Counted from the stretch's first letter, positions 15,662 to 25,041 are shown. The stretch: 64,000 nt of DNA from an uncultured Bacilli bacterium (GCA_934122275.1 CAKOWI010000004.1:25319-89318); one strand, 5' to 3'. Numbers and translations: made by a program. Notes: generated from the letters alone by a model not told the origin.

Positions 15662-17359
15662 TTAATAACTCTTACCTTTTTGCAATGAATCAATATAATT
15701 TTTCATATCCTTATTTCTACTATAATTTGAGCTTCTATAATTGTTAACTAAATCTATTATAAAATTCTTTTTATCATTGCTAAAATTATTCAAATTATAA
15801 TTACTCGTTTTTCCTAAGCTATCATCAATAATTTTCATTGAATATGTATCATACCTATTTGATAGTTCTTCACAAGAGATATTATTGCTGTTTGAAATAA
15901 CATTAAAAAGTTCCTGTTGAATTTCATCTTGAAATAAGATAAAATCTTTTGCATATTCAAAATTATCATATTCATTGTATTCCAAATGATTGTAACAATC
16001 TAGTTCCCAAGCTCTCATAAAATAAAATACTGTTTCAATGTCATTTATTTTTCCATTTGCTATAGCAGATGAAAGACCTTTATAAAATTGTTTTGTTAAA
16101 TATATCACAGAATCTTGTCTTGCTTCCATACGGATATGTAATTTATCATCATCCGTTAATTTCAATCCTACTTCTTTTTCATAATTCTCCCAAAAGTCGT
16201 CACATCTATCACTAAACTGTCCCAATTCAACAGAATATGCAAATTTTAAAAAATCCATTTTATCACTTTTAGACACTATGCCTAATTTTTCGAACAATTC
16301 TTCCAGATTATTAGTAAATGAAATATCTTTAAAGCTATCTATATCAAAGTCATCTTCAAAAATTCTACTTATAACATATGATTTCATATAAGATATTGGT
16401 TTTCTATATGTACTAGGGCTAACATTCAAATAATTTGCCATTTCTAGCTCTGCACTACTTTCTAATATCCAACTACACCACAAAGGGTTAACGCTTACAT
16501 TATCGTATCTTCTAAAAGGTCCAGCTTCAAGTCCGTTTTTATCATTTAAATCATTTGATTTATACTCTATCAAATGTTCTATTTCATGGACAATAACATT
16601 TTTTACCATTTCTTCTTTAGTTATGTTGTTTCCTCTAGTTAATTGGACCTTATAATACATATCCGTCATACTAGGATTATACTGTAAAGTAAATTCATCA
16701 TTAACTAAAGCATTTGATGCCATTCCAGTATTATTAAAAATAGTAAGTTTTTCAAGAATTCTGCAAATTTCTTTTACATCATATTTAGATGAATCTACTA
16801 CTTCTTTAATGATATTACATATTAGCATAATGTCAGAAGGATTAGTGTCTGAATAAAATGTGTTAACAGCATTAACTTTTCCTTCCTTATATTTTTTATT
16901 ATTCTCAATAACACTATTATATAATTTATTAGCATCAAGTTTACCATCAGTTCCTATTAAGTTATTACTTAAATTTTTATTGTCATTAGTAACACTATTA
17001 TAAACCTTTAAAGCCTCTTCGATGTGATAATACTTAGAGTAATCGAAATCATCACTGTAATCATTGAGATTTTTTATAAATTCATCCTCATTAATACTAT
17101 CCAAATTTATTTTAGTAGTTGATTTATTTTTTTTAACATATTCTTGTTCATCAATCACTTTAACGTCCATATTATAATTACCGTCAATGTATTTATCTTC
17201 ATTGGTAACTTCTGTAATAGATGTAGAATTTTGACTATAATCACTAGGATGTTCAAAATCATAAAAGACTTTAACACCACCTACAATAGTTAATGTTCCA
17301 ACCAGACCAATTGAAATTAACGCCTTTTTAGGTCCACTTAATTTATACTTTTTTTTCAT
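15662..17359 (-). CDS. Membrane-anchored HExxH metallopeptidase-like protein by the T7SS locus
   Basis: About 565 residues. A short basic N-terminus and one hydrophobic segment (about residues 12-30) anchor it; the rest would be extracellular. Near residue 265 lies VIVHEIEHLIEY, a zinc HExxH motif, and about 50 residues later ESSAELEMANYL supplies a possible glutamate third ligand, the arrangement of gluzincins. No known peptidase family is recognised from the remaining sequence. The start ATG at 17357-17359 follows GGGAG; a TTG three codons earlier is less likely. A TATAAT stands shortly upstream, and the T7SS gene row before it ends in a terminator, so it is likely a separate unit. It may process or release T7SS substrates, or cleave wall or host proteins; this is inferred. 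Confidence 0.6.
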   Translation of the reverse strand: MKKKYKLSGPKKALISIGLVGTLTIVGGVKVFYDFEHPSDYSQNSTSITEVTNEDKYIDGNYNMDVKVIDEQEYVKKNKSTTKINLDSINEDEFIKNLNDYSDDFDYSKYYHIEEALKVYNSVTNDNKNLSNNLIGTDGKLDANKLYNSVIENNKKYKEGKVNAVNTFYSDTNPSDIMLICNIIKEVVDSSKYDVKEICRILEKLTIFNNTGMASNALVNDEFTLQYNPSMTDMYYKVQLTRGNNITKEEMVKNVIVHEIEHLIEYKSNDLNDKNGLEAGPFRRYDNVSVNPLWCSWILESSAELEMANYLNVSPSTYRKPISYMKSYVISRIFEDDFDIDSFKDISFTNNLEELFEKLGIVSKSDKMDFLKFAYSVELGQFSDRCDDFWENYEKEVGLKLTDDDKLHIRMEARQDSVIYLTKQFYKGLSSAIANGKINDIETVFYFMRAWELDCYNHLEYNEYDNFEYAKDFILFQDEIQQELFNVISNSNNISCEELSNRYDTYSMKIIDDSLGKTSNYNLNNFSNDKKNFIIDLVNNYRSSNYSRNKDMKNYIDSLQKGKSY

Positions 17360-17401
17360 AATAATCAACTCCCAGTTTTAATTATACAATAATTTAAAAA
17401 T

Positions 17402-17427
17402 AAAAAAGTGAAAAATCACTTTTTTTA
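17402..17427 (-). terminator. Terminator after the WXG100 gene row
   Basis: A 10-bp stem AAAAAAGTGA/TCACTTTTTT with a 4-base loop and flanking A- and T-runs; it can act in either direction. Confidence 0.8.
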
Positions 17428-17433
17428 CATAAA

Positions 17434-17742
17434 TTATATGATATTCGTTCTTTTTTTTATTTGACAATTTGGCAAACTCTCAGATTGTTTACTTAAATTA
17501 GAAATTAAACTGTCATAATTATTGTTACTATTAATGATTAAATTTCTAATATTATTAATTTCCTTTTTACATCTATTAAGGTCTGAAGCAGCACGTTTCA
17601 AACTCTGTTTTCTAGAAAAGTCACTAGGAATGCTTATTTGATAAAAATAATTTATTGATTTTTGAATAGCATTAACTACATCTTCTAGTACTAAAACACA
17701 ATTAGAACGCATAGCATCATAATTCAATTCAACTTTCGACAT
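17434..17742 (-). CDS. Small helical protein of the T7SS locus
   Basis: 102 residues, predicted as two long helices separated near residue 40 (ISIPSDFSRKQSL). No WXG motif, but size and hairpin layout resemble WXG100-like or DUF5082-type partners found near T7SS genes. Cysteines lie at about positions 15, 58 and 94. It follows the 95-aa WXG100 gene by one base and is certainly in the same operon. Possible secreted partner or chaperone; function not established. Confidence 0.5.
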   Translation of the reverse strand: MSKVELNYDAMRSNCVLVLEDVVNAIQKSINYFYQISIPSDFSRKQSLKRAASDLNRCKKEINNIRNLIINSNNNYDSLISNLSKQSESLPNCQIKKRTNII

Positions 17743-17743
17743 A

Positions 17744-18025
17744 CTACTTTCCCCACTTATTAATTATATTATTAACATTAACACCAGCATTTTTTATGGC
17801 ACTACCATAACATTTCAAATAATTTCCAAAGGTCAAATAATTAGCTTTATCCAACAAAGCCCTTTGAGAATAAATTGAAGCACTTTTACCAGACCAGGCA
17901 TTTTTTTCAATATTTGTTATTTTTTCAAATAAATCATTTATTAAATTAGTATATTCGTGCGATAAATTAATTATTTCTTCTCCACATTCTACTAATTTAT
18001 TTCCATCAGCTGTCATCTTCGCCAT
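17744..18025 (-). CDS. WXG100-family T7SS protein
   Basis: 93 residues from the ATG at 18023-18025 (MAKMTADG). The turn KNAWSGKSASIY near residue 47 carries the WxG motif between two helices, the defining EsxA/EsxB helical-hairpin layout. WXG100 proteins are secreted as dimers through EssC-type machines. The C-terminus lacks a clear YxxxD/E export signal, so its partner may carry it. It overlaps or abuts the upstream 97-aa gene. Confidence 0.85.
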   Translation of the reverse strand: MAKMTADGNKLVECGEEIINLSHEYTNLINDLFEKITNIEKNAWSGKSASIYSQRALLDKANYLTFGNYLKCYGSAIKNAGVNVNNIINKWGK

Positions 18026-18027
18026 AA

Positions 18028-18321
18028 TCATTGCCTCTCTACTTCCGTAAGATCATTAGTAATTTTCTCCAATTCCACATTAATATAATATAAAACATCA
18101 GTTAGCGTATTGATATCCTGTGATATTGAATTTTTTAATTTTGAAAGCTCATTATATTTATAAGGATAATTATTAACATTATAACTTTGTTTCAAGTTTG
18201 ACATTGCCACAGATATATTATCCATCACATTATAGTTTTTAAGAGTATTAATCATATAAATCACATTTTCTCTCATGTTTCTATAATATGATCGTTTTCT
18301 ACTTAAACTAGAAATATCCAT
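18028..18321 (-). CDS. Small helical protein of the T7SS locus
   Basis: 97 residues, almost all helix. It starts MDISSLSRKRSYYRNMRENV, has a break at NVNNYPYKYNEL near residue 50, then a second helix to the C-terminus (ELEKITNDLTEVERQ). No WXG motif. The size and Tyr/Asn-rich turn suggest a WXG100-like partner, comparable to DUF5082/YwqH-type proteins of Bacillus T7SS effector operons. Its stop region overlaps the next gene. Function inferred from position only. Confidence 0.5.
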   Translation of the reverse strand: MDISSLSRKRSYYRNMRENVIYMINTLKNYNVMDNISVAMSNLKQSYNVNNYPYKYNELSKLKNSISQDINTLTDVLYYINVELEKITNDLTEVERQ

Positions 18322-18332
18322 AATTTAAACCA

Positions 18333-18809
18333 TTAATGTTGTTCTGTATAAGTCTCAACACCACTTGAAAGACCAGATGCTTCTTGTGATACATCTTGTG
18401 ATAATGTAGTATCACTCTTTTTATATTCTTCTCCGTACTCATACATTCTATCACTATATGCCAAAAGTGAAGAAACATAAGCTTTTGCCACATCAGAAAC
18501 CGCTTGAACATATTCTTTAGTTGCTGTTACAACTTCACCTTTTAAAGCATTATCTGTATTGGCTTCGGTATTTAACTTAGCTACTTCCTCTTGTACTCCA
18601 TTAACATATGTTCTTATTGCTTCACGAATTGTTTCGATTGATGCATAATTTAAACCTACAAATGTTTCACCATTTTTTGCTACTGTAAAAGCTGTTCCAG
18701 CATAACCTTGAACATTTGAAATTGTTCCTCTAAATTTATCACTAAAATTTTGTACTTTATCAATTGCTCTTCCAGCTTGGTTTTTAATATATTGTCCTAT
18801 AGCTCCCAT
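18333..18809 (-). CDS. Alanine/helix-rich T7SS-locus protein, possible substrate
   Basis: 158 residues. The N-terminal part is glycine- and alanine-containing (GAIGQYIKNQAGRAI, VQGYAGTAFTVAKNGETFVG) followed by a long helix from residue 55 onward and a Ser/Thr/Glu-rich tail. It does not match WXG100 or LXG families by eye. The helical middle carries YAYSDRMYEY-like tyrosines, and its place between two WXG100-type genes suggests it is secreted with them or helps pair them. AGGAGG precedes the ATG. Family unknown. Confidence 0.5.
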   Translation of the reverse strand: MGAIGQYIKNQAGRAIDKVQNFSDKFRGTISNVQGYAGTAFTVAKNGETFVGLNYASIETIREAIRTYVNGVQEEVAKLNTEANTDNALKGEVVTATKEYVQAVSDVAKAYVSSLLAYSDRMYEYGEEYKKSDTTLSQDVSQEASGLSSGVETYTEQH

Positions 18810-18818
18810 ACTTTCCTC

Positions 18819-19121
18819 CTACTCTTCATCAACTAAATTGGCATCCATATCTAAAATATTTGATTGAATACCATTTAATTCATCCTCAAAAGTTTTTTGC
18901 AATTCCTTCAAAGTCTCAACCATTTGCTCTTTAGCTTTGTTTAAATTTGAAATAAATTGCTCAGGTGCATTTCCATGCCATCCATTTCTTACTGCATTTT
19001 CAACCTCTTCGGTTGCTCTAATTTTTGATGCAACATCGTTTAGAACAATAGAATTTACATCGTTAATGTAAGTTTGCATTCCTGTAATGTTTACACCATG
19101 ATCTGCATTTTGAAAATCCAT
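18819..19121 (-). CDS. WXG100-family T7SS protein
   Basis: Exactly 100 residues from the ATG at 19119-19121, which follows GGAAGG; an upstream in-frame start would add 12 residues lacking family character. The helical hairpin turn is VRNGWHGNAPEQF near residue 45, a clear WxG. The C-terminus ends SNILDMDANLVDEE, acidic and possibly carrying the export signal. It is the most typical EsxA-like protein here. Its coding start overlaps the end of the 115-aa gene. Confidence 0.9.
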   Translation of the reverse strand: MDFQNADHGVNITGMQTYINDVNSIVLNDVASKIRATEEVENAVRNGWHGNAPEQFISNLNKAKEQMVETLKELQKTFEDELNGIQSNILDMDANLVDEE

Positions 19122-19125
19122 AAAA

Positions 19126-19473
19126 TTACCTTCCTTCCTTGTAGTTTGTTGGAGCATTCATTTTCGACGCATCCTTTCTGATTTTCACGGATAAGTCATC
19201 CATATTTAACGCACACTTCTTTTTTAATAGTGAAAAATCATTGCCATAACTCATAAGATTTTGAATAATTGTATTATAATTTGATGAAAAAAGCTCATAT
19301 TTAGCTCTCAATTTATCAGCACTAGTACAATTATAATATGATCTAGTCTCTAATACCAAATCATTAATTTTATTAAGTATAATCTTAATTCTATTAGAGC
19401 AATCAGATATATCTAATATCAATTTATTTATTTGTTGTTCATTTATTGCAACTATACCATTTGAGTTATTCAT
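19126..19473 (-). CDS. WXG100-like helical protein without the tryptophan
   Basis: 115 residues from the ATG at 19471-19473, seven bases after GGAGG. Two long helices are separated by ETRSYYNCTSADKLRAKYELF, where YNC occupies the place of WXG. The layout otherwise matches WXG100 proteins. It is first in the small-gene operon, downstream of a hairpin and a TTGACA element. Probably a heterodimer partner for one of the true WXG100 proteins. Confidence 0.6.
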   Translation of the reverse strand: MNNSNGIVAINEQQINKLILDISDCSNRIKIILNKINDLVLETRSYYNCTSADKLRAKYELFSSNYNTIIQNLMSYGNDFSLLKKKCALNMDDLSVKIRKDASKMNAPTNYKEGR

Positions 19474-19536
19474 ATACACCTCCACCATTACTACGATAAG
19501 TCTGCAACCTATCCTAGTTTAATTAAATAACATTTA

Positions 19537-19569
19537 AAAATAATTGTCAATAGTTTTGACAATTATTTT
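19537..19569. terminator. 14-bp perfect hairpin between esaB and the WXG100 genes
   Basis: AAAATAATTGTCAA and TTGACAATTATTTT form a perfect stem around TAGTT. On the minus strand the stem is followed by a T-run, so it can end the essC-esaB transcript. The same bases supply a TTGACA that, with TTTAAT 17 bp on, could be the promoter of the WXG100 genes. Confidence 0.6.
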
Positions 19570-19674
19570 ACACTAAACATAAAATTTTGGTGAAATTTAT
19601 CGGTTTATTCTCTAATAACATAATTTTTTGTCAAGTTACTTCACCATTTTACATAATAGTATACACAAAAACAA

Positions 19675-19929
19675 TTAAATTAATACCAATTTTGTACCAT
19701 TTCTTATATCAGTTTCATATATAGTGTTATTTATATTATATCTCATTCCACTTTCATGATTATATAAATTTTGATTAACGTTACATCGGTACAAATCCTT
19801 AGTTTGTTCTATTAGAAATTTATTAATGAGTTCAATAATGTTACCGATTTTTCTATTTACCGGCATTAATAAATCATAATTTTCATCTAACTCAGGAACG
19901 ATTAATGTAACAAAAACCTTATTTTCCAT
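19675..19929 (-). CDS. esaB: YukD/EsaB ubiquitin-like T7SS protein
   Basis: 84 residues with a ubiquitin-like fold pattern: strand VFVTLIVPELDENYDLLMPVN, helix KIGNIIELINKFL, and the terminal DIRNGTKLVLI strand typical of the YukD/EsaB family. EsaB is a cytoplasmic part or regulator of Bacillota T7SS. It lies two bases after essC and is co-transcribed with it. ATG 19927-19929. Confidence 0.85.
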   Translation of the reverse strand: MENKVFVTLIVPELDENYDLLMPVNRKIGNIIELINKFLIEQTKDLYRCNVNQNLYNHESGMRYNINNTIYETDIRNGTKLVLI

Positions 19930-19931
19930 TA

Positions 19932-22900
19932 CTAGTCACCCTCCTCATCAATAACGTACTTTATTATTGTATCGGTAGTACCTTGAGTAACAAAGCCAAT
20001 ATATGAGAACTGATCATTTAACTCTTGCATACTCAATTTATCAAAATTTAAAAGTATTTGTTCATTTGCTCCTTCACCTAACCATATACCATATTCTTGA
20101 CTAAATACATCCTGATACCAATTCTCTATTTGAAGATTTTTAAATGAATCATAATTATCAAAAATTAATAGCTTTGACTTTTTAAATTTTGTTATATTGT
20201 CCATAAGTGAATTAAAGTATTGTATATACTGCTCTGAAATTTGCTCTCTAAACTTGCTAAATCCAATTAATATGAATACACGCATCGTAGAATCTTGCTC
20301 TTTATTTATTTCTTTTATAACACTAACAAGTACTGTATCAAAATTATTATTATAAACAGTAACATCGTTTAAATAATCATTCCATAAGTTTAACGCATCT
20401 ATAACTGTTATATTAGTATTTTCTAAATTTTTCATTTCCATACAAATTGATTTTATAAAATTAATTTTATCACTTATATTTTTTGACAATATTGGAGTGA
20501 CTGAATTAATACCAAAATCATATAAAAATACATCTTTCTCATTCTTAGAAAATCCTACTGGTACATTGTTTATATTGTTAACCTTATCTTTTATCATATC
20601 GAACGTAACAGTATCTGGTAATACAGCTATTTTTCTTGCTGTTCGTTTATATTTTTGATTTAAACTAATACCAGTTTCTTTTAGAGTTTTATTCATTTCA
20701 TCTCTTTGTGCAACATATGCTGTTTGAAATTCATAAAAATGCTCATTATAAAGTGCAATTCCTCTACCAAACATTTTTTTAGGATATAATCCTTTTGGAG
20801 AGTTCAACACACTTCTATAAACGTTTTCATCTGGTTGTTGTAATGAAATTTTATTTAAAAATAATTGTTGCATTCTAGCTCCGAGAGAATTATTTACAGA
20901 AGTTGTAATTATAAATACAATACCATACTTTGAACCATCTCTTATTAACTGATTAAGTGCTTCAGCTAATCTTGCATTAGTTTCAACAAAAATTTCGTAT
21001 GAGTTAATTACAACAACTATTAAAGGCAGTGTACTGCCACTTTCTTTTATATAATTTTTATAATTTCCAGCATAATCAGTAAACAAATTCTTTCTTTTTG
21101 TTGCTTCTTCATCAATCATTAATAAAGTATTTAGTATTAAATCGTTTTCATCAACGGTAGCAACAACTCCCACATGTGGGTATTTACTAAATATTCTAAG
21201 AGTTTCTGCTCCAAAATCAAAAATATAAAAATTAACTTCATCTGGACTATGGTTAATGCATGTTGAATATATTAAAGTTGTCAACAAATTTTCTTTACCA
21301 GAGCCAGCCATTCCATAGACAAGTAAATGCCCTATATTAGACAAATCTATTGTTAATAAACCTTGATTTTGACTAGCAGGATCATCATATTCGCCGATAG
21401 CAGGATTAATCAAAAATGGTTTAGAATTATAACTATACTTCTCAATCATTCCATCTAAGTATATCACTGCAGGTATACTACTAAGCCATAGTTTATTAAT
21501 ACTTATCTTTTGCTGCTTAGAAACGTTTACGATATATTTAACTATATTGGTTAACTGATCACCTAAATTTACATCATTTTTCTTTATAGCATCTTGATTA
21601 TCATCAATAACTTTAATAACTTCCCCTATCTCATTTATGTATTCAATAGAACTATCAACTTTTCTGACAATTCTATCAGATGGAATATATTTAGCACCCG
21701 AATAACCTGATTGACCTATGTCAAAGTACTCATCATAACCTACTTGTAAATAAAATCTACCTGTTTGTTTTATACTAGCGGCTTCTGGTCTTTTTAGCAT
21801 TTCCATAGAGTCACCTCTATCTTGAACTTTTAGACATATTTTAAACTTTGAATTAGCCCAAATTTGATCATTTACCACACCAGATGGTTTTTGTGTTGCA
21901 AGAATTAAATGTACTCCTAAAGAACGTCCAATACGAGAAATTGAAATAAGTTCATTCATGAATTCTGGCTGTTGTGCCTTAAGTTCAGCAAATTCATCAG
22001 ATATTATAAATAAGTGTGCTATTGGTTCCTTTATTTTACCTTCTCTATACAATTTTTGATACTTATATATGTCAATGGTTCCTTCACCTAATCTATCACG
22101 CTCCTGATTGAATTTTTTCTGCCTTCTTTTAAGTTCACTGTTGATAGATACTAATGACCTATTCATTTCGGCGGTATCTAGATTTGTAATCGTTCCTGCT
22201 AAATGAGGCAAACAAATTCCTTTTTCTCTGTTTTCGAATGCACCAGCAAGTCCACCACCTTTATAGTCAATTAAAACAAATTGAACCTCATTCGGATGGA
22301 AATTTATAGCCATTGATAAAACAAATGTAATTATAAATTCAGATTTACCAGAACCGGTAGAGCCCGCTATAAGGCCATGTGGTCCATGAGCTTTTTCATG
22401 TAAATCAAGTATAAATAAATCACGATCTGCATGAACACCAATTGGAGTTTTTAAATTGTTAACAGGGTTGTTTTGTTCCCATCTATTAAGAATGTTCAAT
22501 TGTTCAATCTTAGATACTCCATACATTTCAAGAAATGTTAAACTTTCTGGTAATACACTTTCCGACGACTTTATTGGTATAGGTATATTCGAAAGTTTCG
22601 AAGAGATTAAATCCATATTAATATTTTGAATGTTAGGTAAATTAAACTGAGTAGTTATGCTTTGATCGTCTATCGGCTCAATTACATAACTATTATTTTC
22701 AAGCACATAAGTAAATGTTTGACATTGAGGTGGCAAATCAACCAAATTATCCTCAATAAACATTATTGAAAACCCTGTGTTGGTTTCACTTTTTAAAACT
22801 TCATTAATTATCGGAACATCTTTTATCTTTTTATAGCAATCAGTAATAATTAAATAATATGGGGAAAAATTTTTATATGCACTATTATTGTCTCCACTAT

Positions 22901-24512
22901 TTTGTGCATTTTTCTTAATATTTTCTTTTCTTTCTTTGAACTTTTTTTCAAGTAATTCAGAAATAATTTTAATATTCGCTATATTACTTGCATAATATCT
23001 ATTACTTTTATCTTCACTCCATACATGAGGTAAATTTTTAGCATATTCATACATTTCTTTTTGTTCGAGAAAAAATACTAACTTAAGATCTTGTGCTCCT
23101 TGAAGCGTTAATAATTGCAAAATTATATTATCAACATAGTTTTTTTTAACAGTAGTGTTACAAATAATCGCAGAAAATCTATTTTTTGTCAATGATAAAG
23201 TAATTGGTACATCAATTAAATTTTTAGATTTTTTTACTAATTCAAAAACTCTTTCTTCTAAATCATCTTCTTCTAAAGAAAATTTCTTCTCTTGTGCAGA
23301 AATTTTTATTTTAGCTTTTCTTTCACCATTTCCAACACTAATGTCTAAAAAGTCACTATCAAATATTTGTCTTTCCCACAGTCTTTTATTATTATTTAAA
23401 ATAAAATTAGTACATTCAGTCTGAGACGGATAATTAGTCTTTAATATGCTTGTCTGTTTATCTAAAATTCTATTTATCTCGTTTCTTTTTTCCTCCAAAT
23501 ATTTGCCGTATTTTTCTTGCCTCAAATTCTCCTTCTTTTTTTTCTGTTTATTATTATATGCATTCGTAATTCTAGGCATTATCAAGCTTCCTATAACCAA
23601 TGCTACACACATTATTATCTGAGGTAGTAAACTAACAAACGACCTATTTCCGGATTGTAATCCAATTATAACGCTAAATCCCATCATAAATGATGATGCG
23701 GCCATGGTAATGCTAGAACCAATAGTTAAAAAAATAGGAGTTTTTTCAACTTTGTCCTCTTCTGGAGGAGAATCTATTTTTATTTCTTCTTCTGTAACGT
23801 ATTCTTTTATTCTAGGAATATGATAAAAATAAGAACCTTCATCATATAATTCAATATCATTATCATCAATGTTAATTTTTTCATAATTAGTATAATCAGT
23901 TGAAGATAAATCGTTATAATATTGTAATCCATTTGTAATAATAGCATTCATTGGATTATTAAATTTTATAAAATCACCCATGTATATTATTTTTAAACCG
24001 TATAAAAATATAACATCACCAGTTTTTAAAACCGCTTGCATAACATTTAAACCATTTACATATACACCTGGTCCAATTGCTTTTAAAATAACTGTTCCAT
24101 TATTATTTTGAATTACTATGTGTTCAGAGTTAATAAAATCACTGCGGTAACAAATATTGCAGTTTCCACTACCTATTGTGATGCTTGAAACATTAAACAT
24201 ACTTACACTAATTAAATTACTTTCTACTTGGGGTAAACAATACAAAATTCTAGTGTTTCTATCAATTGATAATATTTCTAGCTCTTGATATGAATACTCT
24301 TTTAATACAGTATCCAAAACTAAACTTCCGTTTTGTATAACATTGACTAGTCCGTTACTTTTTAATACCCACTTTCCATCCCTAGCTTCTATGTTAATAT
24401 TGCATTCTTTTTTAGAACTAGTAGTCCTATATGGAATTAAAAAAGATCCTTGTATCTCGTGTGGCAAATTAAACTTAGTAATTTTATCATTATCTAAAAT
24501 AAATATTTTCAT
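19932..24512 (-). CDS. essC: T7SS motor ATPase EssC (FHA + FtsK/SpoIIIE domains)
   Basis: About 1,526 residues from ATG 24510-24512 (MKIFILDN); the longer TTG start lies on the ribosome site. Two FHA-like domains fill residues 1-185 (ITIGSGNCNICY near 110). Two membrane helices lie at roughly 258-315. ATPase domain 1 has Walker A GSTGSGKS near 720 and Walker B LFIISDEFAEL near 845. Domain 2 has GMAGSGKE near 1068 but its Walker B position reads VVVINSYE, lacking the acidic pair. Domain 3 (from about 1330) has no P-loop. This is the hexameric motor that drives WXG100 export in Bacillota. It is the only membrane component of the machine in the window. A consensus promoter precedes it. Confidence 0.95.
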   Translation of the reverse strand: MKIFILDNDKITKFNLPHEIQGSFLIPYRTTSSKKECNINIEARDGKWVLKSNGLVNVIQNGSLVLDTVLKEYSYQELEILSIDRNTRILYCLPQVESNLISVSMFNVSSITIGSGNCNICYRSDFINSEHIVIQNNNGTVILKAIGPGVYVNGLNVMQAVLKTGDVIFLYGLKIIYMGDFIKFNNPMNAIITNGLQYYNDLSSTDYTNYEKINIDDNDIELYDEGSYFYHIPRIKEYVTEEEIKIDSPPEEDKVEKTPIFLTIGSSITMAASSFMMGFSVIIGLQSGNRSFVSLLPQIIMCVALVIGSLIMPRITNAYNNKQKKKKENLRQEKYGKYLEEKRNEINRILDKQTSILKTNYPSQTECTNFILNNNKRLWERQIFDSDFLDISVGNGERKAKIKISAQEKKFSLEEDDLEERVFELVKKSKNLIDVPITLSLTKNRFSAIICNTTVKKNYVDNIILQLLTLQGAQDLKLVFFLEQKEMYEYAKNLPHVWSEDKSNRYYASNIANIKIISELLEKKFKERKENIKKNAQNSGDNNSAYKNFSPYYLIITDCYKKIKDVPIINEVLKSETNTGFSIMFIEDNLVDLPPQCQTFTYVLENNSYVIEPIDDQSITTQFNLPNIQNINMDLISSKLSNIPIPIKSSESVLPESLTFLEMYGVSKIEQLNILNRWEQNNPVNNLKTPIGVHADRDLFILDLHEKAHGPHGLIAGSTGSGKSEFIITFVLSMAINFHPNEVQFVLIDYKGGGLAGAFENREKGICLPHLAGTITNLDTAEMNRSLVSINSELKRRQKKFNQERDRLGEGTIDIYKYQKLYREGKIKEPIAHLFIISDEFAELKAQQPEFMNELISISRIGRSLGVHLILATQKPSGVVNDQIWANSKFKICLKVQDRGDSMEMLKRPEAASIKQTGRFYLQVGYDEYFDIGQSGYSGAKYIPSDRIVRKVDSSIEYINEIGEVIKVIDDNQDAIKKNDVNLGDQLTNIVKYIVNVSKQQKISINKLWLSSIPAVIYLDGMIEKYSYNSKPFLINPAIGEYDDPASQNQGLLTIDLSNIGHLLVYGMAGSGKENLLTTLIYSTCINHSPDEVNFYIFDFGAETLRIFSKYPHVGVVATVDENDLILNTLLMIDEEATKRKNLFTDYAGNYKNYIKESGSTLPLIVVVINSYEIFVETNARLAEALNQLIRDGSKYGIVFIITTSVNNSLGARMQQLFLNKISLQQPDENVYRSVLNSPKGLYPKKMFGRGIALYNEHFYEFQTAYVAQRDEMNKTLKETGISLNQKYKRTARKIAVLPDTVTFDMIKDKVNNINNVPVGFSKNEKDVFLYDFGINSVTPILSKNISDKINFIKSICMEMKNLENTNITVIDALNLWNDYLNDVTVYNNNFDTVLVSVIKEINKEQDSTMRVFILIGFSKFREQISEQYIQYFNSLMDNITKFKKSKLLIFDNYDSFKNLQIENWYQDVFSQEYGIWLGEGANEQILLNFDKLSMQELNDQFSYIGFVTQGTTDTIIKYVIDEEGD

Positions 24513-24549
24513 AACGACCACCAACCTCTATTTTCCTATTCTATACATA

Positions 24550-24578
24550 ATTATACTTGTAATTGGCTTACTTGTCAA
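24550..24578 (-). promoter_or_regulatory. Consensus promoter of essC-esaB
   Basis: -35 TTGACA (24573-24578), 17-bp spacer, -10 TATAAT (24550-24555): a perfect sigma-A-type match, so the T7SS motor is probably expressed constitutively unless repressed. Confidence 0.85.
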
Positions 24579-24721
24579 TTTATAACAAGATTGAATTTTA
24601 CTGATTTACAAAAAATATTACTCTAGTTACTTTTAAAGAACGTTTTACATTTTTAAATCATTTTCATACTCTTTCATCATTCTTCTTAAATTGTTTAATT
24701 CAAATACAATTTTCTTTATAA

Positions 24722-24747
24722 TAAAAAATTGAAGAACACTCTTCAAT
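24722..24747 (-). terminator. Terminator of the ylxM-ftsY operon
   Basis: Minus-strand stem ATTGAAGA/TCTTCAAT with a 4-base loop followed by T6; it abuts the ylxM stop. Confidence 0.8.
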
Positions 24748-25041
24748 TTATATAATTTCTTCAAATTTTTCTCTTAATTCATCATCTTTTATAGACTCTA
24801 TTAGTTCTTTTAATTTATTTTCCTTCTCATTTAGCCTTAATTTTTCTTCGAAAAATAAAAGCTTACTTTCAGTACTTTTTATATGCTTATGAATAGCATT
24901 ACGACTTATACCACTATTTTCTGATATCTCTGCTAAAGATAAATTATCAAAATAATAATCCTCAAAATACTTTTTATTATCTTCATTTAATAAATCACCA
25001 TAGTAATCATACAAAATAATTAAATTATCCCTATTTTCCAT
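24748..25041 (-). CDS. ylxM: YlxM-type helix-turn-helix protein (UPF0122)
   Basis: 97 residues. NRDNLIILYDYYGDLLNEDNKKYFEDYYFDNLSLAEIS is followed by an HTH (SGISRNAIHKHI) like that of sigma region 4, matching YlxM. YlxM proteins are encoded with SRP-pathway genes and stimulate SRP function in streptococci. Here it sits directly after ftsY (TAAATG junction), the same functional context. Confidence 0.92.
   Translation of the reverse strand: MENRDNLIILYDYYGDLLNEDNKKYFEDYYFDNLSLAEISENSGISRNAIHKHIKSTESKLLFFEEKLRLNEKENKLKELIESIKDDELREKFEEII

Noticed and set aside
18308..18511. 67-codon minus-strand ORF overlapping the 158-aa T7SS-locus gene
   Set aside because: Out-of-frame shadow without a ribosome site; the 158-aa frame has AGGAGG and fits the operon.
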